Assembly (NCBI GenBank): GCA_009746045.1
Contig: RPFO01000496.1
Span: 35,001 to 99,000, forward strand
Length of the DNA stretch: 64,000 bases
Reading direction: 5' to 3'
Source of the DNA: Mesostigma viride
Lineage: Eukaryota; Streptophyta; Mesostigmatophyceae; Mesostigmatales; Mesostigmataceae
Translations under genes and position numbers: made by a program
Notes under the pieces: generated by a model
Told to the model about the DNA's origin: nothing
Databases searched by the model: none
Seen by the model: only the letters and a program-made list of their open reading frames with translations
Shown: one piece after another, positions 57,801-64,000 of the stretch
Layout: each line of letters starts with the position of its first letter
Position numbering within the stretch: the stretch's first letter is position 1

Positions 57801-58343
57801 TCCTACCCTGTTTGTATCCCCACTTCCTACGCTATTTGTATCCCCACTTCCTACGCTATTTGTATCCCCACTTCCTACGCTATTTGTATCCCCACGTCCT
57901 ACCATATTTGTAACCCCACCCGGCCCCTGGGTGATAGTGGGCTGTACTGTCGATATACCACTTCTATTAATTCCAATAAACAAATGCGCCTCTATCATGT
58001 GCAACCCCCAGATGATCACTCGCATCCTTCATGTGTGCCATGATCCAGCGTGTTGGCTGTCTTCACTGACTTCATGGAGGCACTGACGCGATGCACACGG
58101 CTTTCTTTTATTGTAATGACGATTGTCTGATGCCCTCGGTTCCAGGTAATCACGGGCGTCCAGATCCACAACTGGCGCTCGGCCGACTCCCCGGCCGACG
58201 AGACGAGCCTCGAGGTGGTGGCGCCCAGCAGCAGCTACTGCGTGGTCGACGGCGTGCGCAAGGAGATCGACATCATCCGCACGCCCAGCCTGGCGCCGCG
58301 ACAGGTGGAGCTGTTGGGCAACGCGGAGCAGGAGCTGTCGTGA
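48481..58343 (+). CDS. Tandem-domain LCIB/LCIC-like (theta) carbonic anhydrase, 7 exons
   Basis: LCIB/LCIC proteins act in the algal CO2-concentrating mechanism in the chloroplast. Some members of this fold are zinc (theta) carbonic anhydrases. The seven exons join in phase to 862 residues. An N-terminal region (1-132) precedes two homologous domains, about 200-560 and 562-862. Each has CRDE, FGSSFxVNGLGxxLTCGVTG, SHxPT, [16 protein letters not shown] and STAC blocks. By family, zinc is held by two Cys and one His. The likely ligands are C287/H346/C370 and C625/H686/C710, present in both. Domain 2 has RPLR and ACDS where domain 1 has RPGR and ACGA. Family members are usually single-domain, so a tandem form is notable. 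The start is the least certain part. Confidence 0.88.
49075..49232. repeat. (GGGGT)n array in LCIB-like intron 1
   Basis: About 31 uninterrupted GGGGT units, G-rich on the sense strand and able to form G-quadruplexes. Confidence 0.97.
49415..49825. repeat. 23-bp and 37-bp minisatellites in LCIB-like intron 1
   Basis: 49415-49555: six ACCATTTTTGCTGCTGTGAT units of 23 bp. 49630-49825: five 37-bp units around CCGGCACGCTGCCACTACC, running up to the exon 2 acceptor. Confidence 0.93.
49839..50469 (+). CDS. LCIB-like exon 2, domain 1 first half
   Basis: From acceptor CTCGCAG. Begins [20 protein letters not shown], then a Ser/Thr/Pro linker and the domain from about [20 protein letters not shown] to GGRERYVFF. 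Contains C287 (CRDE) and [16 protein letters not shown]. The donor GTAAGA with its exon end is repeated at about 50545 and, in decayed form, 50650. Confidence 0.92.
51674..51994 (+). CDS. LCIB-like exon 3
   Basis: [20 protein letters not shown] then [20 protein letters not shown] and on to ATVDT. Contains H346 and C370. At least four decayed copies of its 5' boundary lie upstream (51208, 51371, 51452, 51546). Confidence 0.93.
52736..52791. repeat. (CCCA)n in LCIB-like intron 3
   Basis: About 14 CCCA units directly before one of the copied acceptor sites (52790). Confidence 0.95.
52932..53265 (+). CDS. LCIB-like exon 4, end of domain 1
   Basis: [20 protein letters not shown] and on to MVAPGK. 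The 5' boundary is copied at about 52486, 52609 and 52790. The 3' boundary is copied about four times to 53625. Confidence 0.92.
54009..54373 (+). CDS. LCIB-like exon 5, domain 2 first half
   Basis: Starts with a Pro-rich linker ([16 protein letters not shown]), then [21 protein letters not shown]625 in NLCRDEITG, and on to TGRERYIFF. The donor region is copied at about 54714 and 55014. Confidence 0.94.
54470..54690. repeat. 10-bp minisatellite in LCIB-like intron 5
   Basis: CAGCCCTTGT units with CACCC variants, about 22 copies. Confidence 0.95.
55305..56150. repeat. 0.85-kb (CCCT)n polypyrimidine tract in LCIB-like intron 5
   Basis: CCCT units mixed with CCT and CCCGCCCT. It ends about 400 bp before the exon 6 acceptor. 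Frames through it (over 400 residues) are artefacts. Confidence 0.97.
56565..56907 (+). CDS. LCIB-like exon 6
   Basis: [20 protein letters not shown], then [20 protein letters not shown] and on to KKSDYA. Contains H686 and C710. The 5' boundary is copied at 56346-56405 and the 3' boundary at 57070-57260. Confidence 0.94.
57715..57920. repeat. 24-bp minisatellite in LCIB-like intron 6
   Basis: Eight units of ATCCCCACTTCCTACGCTAT then TTGT. Confidence 0.93.
58146..58343 (+). CDS. LCIB-like exon 7, C-terminus
   Basis: [20 protein letters not shown] to LGNAEQELS and stop TGA (58341-58343). Matches [10 protein letters not shown]...[11 protein letters not shown] of domain 1. Confidence 0.94.
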   Translation, partial: VITGVQIHNWRSADSPADETSLEVVAPSSSYCVVDGVRKEIDIIRTPSLAPRQVELLGNAEQELS

Positions 58344-59560
58344 TACCCCGTTGACAAATATAGACAAATATAGCAAGAGACAACGTATCCGTGAGACAAC
58401 CAGCGGGGGGGAAGTAATCTGGAGAGTCCGGACCATGGTATCCGAGCATCGTTGGTCCTTGTTAAGAGCAAGGAGCTCTAAGCATGGGCCCCATGTTCAG
58501 CTGGTGTTCATGCAACCTGATGCAGCTCCTGTTGGACCTGCGGGGCACTGCGGAGCAGGAGCTGTGTGACCACATAGTAGGATGGCGTGGTCTTACCATG
58601 CCCCAGGAAAGTTTTTACCCCATTTTTTTCGGGGTCGCTCTCCAAAATAGAAAGACGTCTCGGCTCAGGAATGCGTGTGAAATGGGTGGTCGACATGTAG
58701 AGATCTCGAGAAACCGCCTAGAGATCACCGCCATGTCTAAAGCAAGGAGCTCTGAGGTTTGGTAGCTGTCTCGTGCAGTCCGCCAATAGGTGCAGGAACT
58801 GAAGCCAGTGGAAAGTATGGCAATCTGCGCATGATAGGGGTCCTTTAAGGGCCTGGCGCTGCTGGCTCCACGCGCACAGCGACGGATGTGCGGGACTGTA
58901 GGTGGGTGATGACCACACATCATGAAAAAAAGTGACTGTAGTGTTTATATACTACTAGGAGCCTTGGTTTGCGCCCATCTGATCATATGAGCTCTTAAGT
59001 TGTCCACCCTTTTTTTTGTGGCGAGCTCTGATCAGTTTCTTCATTCAGGCACTTCCAAGGTGATTCTCTCTGGGATGACCCAGTATTAACAAAGGCAGCT
59101 TGTTTTAACAATTAATTAATTATTTAACTAATTAATTTACACGTAACTGTGTCACGTGAGCATAAGTCCACAGGGAAATGAATATGGGATGGGGTGGATG
59201 GATGTAGCTTTGTCTAGTTATCCTAGTTACAGGGTTGGGGGCACCACGGCCCGAATCGCAAAAAGCTTAGTCGATTGCACGCGGAGGCCCCGGGGCCACC
59301 GACTCGGTGGTGGTGTCCTTTGACATTACTGTCTGCCACCTAAAGCTATCTGTAATTAGGCGTCATCTGCATTAAATTAAGTTAAATTAAATTATAACAT
59401 GCCTCCGTTGGGAGATCATGTAGCACATATTCCTTGATGGGTGGTGGGGTGGGGAGAGCCGCGTAATCGAACTAACCTAACGCTAATCTAGCTAGTCTAG
59501 AAAAATCCTAACTACCCTACTCATCAAAACGCCTCCTCCTCTTGGGGGGTCATCTGCATT
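58344..59560. other. Downstream region with retroelement ends
   Basis: 58519-58570 is a decayed copy of the last LCIB-like codons. 59108-59200 is a family A 3' end on the minus strand. 59375-59450 is a family D-like 3' end on the minus strand. No gene was recognised. Confidence 0.55.
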
Positions 59561-59565
59561 AATTA

Positions 59566-60110
59566 ATTAATTAATTAGACTCGTGCTCCCGTCGGGGAGT
59601 CACGGAGCATTGACCCCGATGGATGGATGGATGGATGGATGGGTGCAAACATTCCTACCGGTCTAATCTATCTACATTGGCTACATACTACATCTATCTA
59701 ACAGCATTCTAACTACAACATCTATCTAGGCAGCCGCACGCTGCCCTAGGGGGAGCTATCTGGCGTGCCTCCCGCGGGATTGCACACGCGGGCGCTTCCC
59801 CACGGGGGGGGGCTCGTTGTCCTCTATGACCTGGGCCCACTTGGCCTTGTCCATCATCTTCTTCCAAATCACGGAGAGGCCTAGGCCCCCCATGTCCTCT
59901 ACTAGCTGTTCTTTGAAGGTGCGGGCCTTGCGGCGTCTAACATCACTGGGCCCAGCCCACGTCAGGAGGTGCCGTCCAGGCTGGGCTGGTCGCAGTCCTG
60001 CGGGGGGGCCACGTGAGGTGTCTACCTGGTTGGTGCGAGCTAGGTGCCCTACTAGCTGCAGGCGGCGTTGCTTAATGGTCATCTGCATGCCTCCATATTA
60101 CAGACAAACC
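59566..60110 (-). mobile_element. LINE family B, 3' part
   Basis: On the minus strand, 60088-59756 encodes RRLQLVGHLARTNQVDTSRG and then VIWKKMMDKAKWAQVI, homologous to the C-terminal region of the family A reverse-transcriptase ORF. The 3' end has the hairpin GTGCTCC-like...GGAGCAC and a TTAA tail (about 59559-59580), the same end as the SINE at 37803. Confidence 0.75.
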
Positions 60111-60289
60111 AGGGGATTCCCCGGGCGTAAGCCTGCATGCCCCGTCGAGGGTGGCACATGCATGTCCACATGCCTACTTGTCTAGCCTATCGCGGAAAGT
60201 CCATGGAGGGCGGCATGGCCAGCGCACGCAGCGCGCCGGGGGCATGCCATGTGAAAACAAATTGCCCGGGCTGTGCGAGCTTGGTGCCA

Positions 60290-60640
60290 GCTAGTCTGTC
60301 TGCATGATGTGTCTATACCTGATCTGTGCGGGCCTTGCAGGTGCCCAGCTAGGCCCAGGCGCCTGCATGCCTAAGAATGTGGGAAAGAGTGTGATGTCTC
60401 CTTGATATCTGTGGGGGCTCCGCGTGTGACCGCGTTTGGCATTCATAGCGATTCGGGCTGTGGTGCCCACAACCCTGTAACTAGGAACTAGATAGAGCTC
60501 TAGCATTAATTAATTAATTAATTAAATAATTAGGAACATAACTCCGTTGGGAGTATCTGTAGCACATAGCCCTTGAGATGGGGCATATGGCCTATACTAC
60601 ATTCTAAGCTCTAGCAATATCCATGCATTCCATCCCATAG
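60290..60640. mobile_element. Fused LINE family A and family C ends
   Basis: About 60395-60530 is family A 3' sequence on plus, ending in TTAA repeats (GGGGCTCCGCGTGTGACCGC shared with 190-210 and 2545). About 60535-60600 is a family C-like end on minus with hairpin ACTCCGTTGGGAGT. The two tails face each other. Confidence 0.65.
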
Positions 60641-60812
60641 AGTACATGTAGCACATATCCCTGAGCCACGAGCCACGAGGTAGCCATGGCTGACGGCGGC
60701 GCTCATAACTTTCACGTTTGAGCACCGAATTTAGTCGTGAATATCACAATCGCTTCGTCTTTCTAAGACGCACATGCTGATATAATTTTCCGACGCTATT
60801 ACGCAATATACG

Positions 60813-62225
60813 ATGAGCAAACGCCCATCGACGCAACGCAGCCTGACGGCTGCGCTCGGCAATGAAAATACGTCTGCAGCTCCGGCTGCAGCTTCGCCAT
60901 CAGGGCCGGAAGGCAGTGGTGACACTAGTCGCGCACTGGTGGCCGCCCAGCACCCTCCCGGGCTTCCTGCCTCGCCATCGGCCTCGCCAGACCCTAAACG
61001 CAGCCGCTCATCCTTTCCACGCGAACCGCGCGTTTCAAGCTAAAAACCTTCAATGTCGACGATTACGACTGGTACAACATTGCCCCGTGCACTGCTCTGG
61101 AGTGCATTTTCTTCGGGGATTACGCCTCGCTCCTTGAGCTGTGCCTCCACCTTCACAGCATCAATCGCCTTCTCGAGCCAAATGGCCGCAGGCTTCAAAG
61201 CCGAGATCTGCTGCTGACGGGCCTCCACTACATGACCGGCCTGACCTTCAGCACCTGATTCTCTGCTCCCTAGCTCCTCAAGAAGTCTGACGGCGAGATC
61301 TGGGCCCCCACCATCTCCGCAGCCACATTCCGTTCCATCCTCACGGAAGCCTTCCAGCAGCACGTGACCCCCCTTGCCGCAGATGTGGCGGCAATGGGCG
61401 GCACGCTGGCTACTGAGCTCCCTCACATTTCCACCACCGTCACCTCCACCTCCACCCTCCTCGCCTCCACCTCCACTGCCACGGCCTCCACGTACCTCCA
61501 CCGCGCCGACATCAAAGCCCAGCTCCTCGACATCGACCAGCGTCTTAAGAACAATGCCATCGCTATCGAGGTCCTGCAGAACACCGCCGGCCTCACCGCC
61601 CAGGCAGTGAAGGACATTGCCGCCAAGCCAGCCCCGGCTGGCCTGGCCGGCGATGCTCCTCCCATCACCACCTGGGCGGACATGCTTAAGCAACACACCA
61701 CCTCCACCACCTCCGCCGTCGCAGCCCAGCTTCAACGGCAGACGCTTGACCTCCGCGAGGAGGCCGAGCTCGCCAAGCGCAGCCTCAACGTCATTGTCAA
61801 GAATCTCAAGATGGAGGAAGGTGAGAATTCCGAGAAGCTTGCGCGTGCTTTTGAGAGAGAAATCCTTGATCGCATGGGCCTTACTGGTGAGATCGAGCTG
61901 GCCGCCCACCGCCTTCCCCGCGCGCGGGGTAAGGCAGGGCCACCCCCGCTCCTTCTCACCTTTAAGACCCCGGCGGACAAGATTTCTTTTCTCAGACGCC
62001 GCAAGCGGCTCGAGAAGACTCTCTTCAGTGACCCTTGACGACGACTTGACCCTGGCGCAGCAACAACGGCGACGGGAGCTATGGCCAACCTACCTCCAGC
62101 TCCGGCAGACCAAGGCGGGGCAGCCGGTGTACTGGAAGGGGGCGGCCATCTACGTCGGCCACAAGCCCTGGCAGGCGACCCCCTCGACCACCGCGGCCCC
62201 AGCGACTCCAGACGCCCCAGCTTAG
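60813..62225 (+). pseudogene. L1-like LINE ORF1, frameshifted
   Basis: Starts MSKRPSTQRSLTAALGNENT (60813). After frameshifts near 61040 and 61260 it continues as one long frame 61364-62038 with a coiled-coil-like part (LREEAELAKRSLNVIVKNLK), an RRM-like part (EENS... LARAFEREILDRM) and HRLPRARGKAGPPPLLLTF. A last frameshift near 62030 leads to DDDLTLAQQQRRRELWPTYL and a stop at 62223. The domain order fits L1 ORF1p. Confidence 0.75.
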
Positions 62226-62892
62226 GGGAATACAGCAGTAGTAGTGTAGACTAGATAGACCGTGCATGGCCATGTACATGTACGCCTCCTAGAGGCCCTA
62301 TCCCAGCTTGTTAAATAAAGCATCAATTACAAGCTTAAGGAGTTGGCGAAGATCCTCGAAGATGATGGTAGTGGGTATTGTGCTCAGATCCATAGCCCGC
62401 AGCCCTTAGGCCCGTAGGTGCGCGCTCACATGGTGATTGCGCCCCAAAATGTAATGACGGCTGCCTTTGTGGATCATCACCGCAACGCATCAGCTCAACC
62501 ACAAGACACACATACCGCGAACTGAAGCTATCAACGCGACGCCACAAAGTACCCAGAAATAGAGCGATACCACCGCAAGTAGTAAAACTGCACAAGTACC
62601 GGCGTGGCGCCACACACATCGGCCACAGCCGAAAGTACTCAACTTCCGATCACTGACAGACTTCCGCCCACTCGATTAGTCACAATACCATATCAACACA
62701 TAGCCCACATCAGCTCATCAAATACCAACACCAATCAACACAGACAAGATGGGTGAACACAAACTTGTATGAATTACCACCAGTTGGTTAATGCACCAAT
62801 CAACACAGGTTGTTATAGGTTACCCACCAATGTGACTGCGAGCCATAAAAGACAACACAGCTAAGCCACGCGCTTTATTTAATCGTGTACAT

Positions 62893-63244
62893 GTGTGCCT
62901 ATGATGAGCCACACTCCAGATGATGCCTAGCTTTATTTAGTTATGCTGTGCCCATGCAGGGAGTAGCTCTCTGCTGAGACGCCATGCCCTAGCTTCTTTG
63001 TATAGCTATGCTGATCTTCCCCCCCATGACAGGCTCCCCCTTCGCTGGGCATAGCTTGAAGATCATGGGGATGCACGTGCCCTGGTGCACCTAGAGCAAG
63101 GGTCCTTTACATCCCCACCCTTGCAGGAAGTAGCTTAGGATGTATGATAGGCCATATGCCCCCTCTCAAGGGCTATGTGCTACATATACTCCCAACGGAG
63201 TTATGTTACAATTCAATTCAATTAATTCAATTCAATTCAATTCC
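62893..63244 (+). mobile_element. Dispersed element, family C, copy 2
   Basis: Matches 2714-3052 along its length. Hairpin ACTCC-CAAC-GGAGT at 63188-63201, then an AATTC-type tail. Confidence 0.7.
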
Positions 63245-63340
63245 ATCCCATGTTCCCCTTCCACTGAGGACTTTGTATGCTCACGTGACGCAGTCACGTG
63301 TTTAATTATTAATTTATTATTATTATTATTAATATTATTA
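63245..63340 (+). mobile_element. LINE family A 3' end fragment
   Basis: CATCCCATGTTCCCCTTCC then the perfect hairpin 63282-63300 (CACGTGAC-GCA-GTCACGTG) and an AT-rich tail. Confidence 0.7.
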
Positions 63341-63475
63341 TCAAGGAGACAACGTACCAGCGCAGGCCATAAATCGGGAGAATCCGGACTATGGTAGCTC
63401 GAGCCTGCCGTTTTAATTCTTGTCCGCGTAGTTCGAGTCGTTCAGGATGATGAATATGAATGGAGATGGAAATGT

Positions 63476-63672
63476 CAAGGCGCACACGCCCGACCCTGTG
63501 GGCAAGCCACCTCCCCCCAAGCGGAGGAGGCGTTTTGATGAGTAGTGTAGTTAGGATTTTCTAGATAGAGTTAGGATAGTTCGATCACGCGGCTTCCTCC
63601 ACCCCATCCATCATGAAATATGTGCTACATGACCTCCCCACGGAGGCATGTTATAATTTAATTTAATTTTTA
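63476..63672 (+). mobile_element. 197-bp retroelement insertion, family D, with empty-site match
   Basis: Flanked by direct repeats ATGGAAATGT (63466-63475 and 63673-63682). Ends with hairpin CCTCC-CCAC-GGAGG (63633-63646) and an AATTT-type tail. The related sequence near 36650 (minus) reads GATGGAAATGTGTAGCC without the insert, so it is the empty site. Confidence 0.85.
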
Positions 63673-64000
63673 ATGGAAATGTGTAGCCGTGTGCTTTGAA
63701 ATTATGGGCCGGTGGCTTACGTGTAGAGCGACTAGATGACCTAGACGGTGGGGCCGGAAACAGCTTGCTTGATCAGGGCGTGTGTTTCGAGCCTAACTGG
63801 CCGGGAGTGTCTAGTGGTGAGCACCATTGCTGCGATCGCTCTCCCACCATTTACGAGGAAATACCCGCAAATGGGAAACTACTGAAAAGGTCTAGCTAGT
63901 CAGTCATTACGTTAGCCATGCCATGATTCCAAACCGGTCCAATTAGAACTGCACACGGTGCAAAGGCAAAAATCCGGAGGACAACTTTCAAATGTGCGGT

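Overview
The window looks like a repeat-rich nuclear chromosome segment from a photosynthetic eukaryote, most likely a green-lineage alga. Four things point that way: a 492-residue plant-type catalase beginning MDPYKHR, a two-domain LCIB/LCIC-type (theta-class) carbonic anhydrase, an acetyl-CoA synthetase with a plastid-like leader, and interstitial TTTAGGG-type (CCCTAAA) telomeric repeats. All genes have spliceosomal GT-AG introns. The species cannot be fixed from sequence alone.

I could rebuild five genes exon by exon, and the reading phase closes at every junction. (1) Acetyl-CoA synthetase, minus strand, 17 exons over 22.6 kb (27487 to 4871). (2) An acidic/basic C2H2 zinc-finger protein, plus strand, 6 exons (28466-35859), divergent from ACS. 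(3) Catalase, minus strand, 2 exons (41525-39908). (4) A small LysM-domain protein, plus strand, 3 exons (42900-46992), divergent from catalase. (5) A tandem-domain LCIB-like protein, plus strand, 7 exons (48481-58343). Catalase, acetyl-CoA synthetase and the LCIB-like protein fit photosynthetic carbon and peroxide metabolism, but nothing shows that they act as a cluster.

Most of the DNA is not coding. 1-3052 and 58.3-64 kb are nests of non-LTR retroelement pieces (an L1-like ORF1, a frameshifted reverse transcriptase, SINE-like units), and a third nest lies at 35.87-38.8 kb. Introns are filled with minisatellites and microsatellites, including 2.4 kb of a 30-bp repeat and 1.2 kb of CCT. ACS introns also carry an 836-bp-armed inverted repeat and a mitochondrial DNA insertion.

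The most striking pattern is that most exons have one to five decayed copies of their own exon-intron boundary (about 25-70 bp) lying in the adjacent intron, usually 80-110 bp apart. I counted more than 20 exon ends in four of the five genes. In the tandem LCIB gene the pattern coincides with a 19-nt shift of intron position between the two domains. A second pattern is that five retroelement 3' end families all finish with a short perfect hairpin followed by a short tandem tail. One tRNA-like SINE carries the 3' end of its presumed partner LINE.
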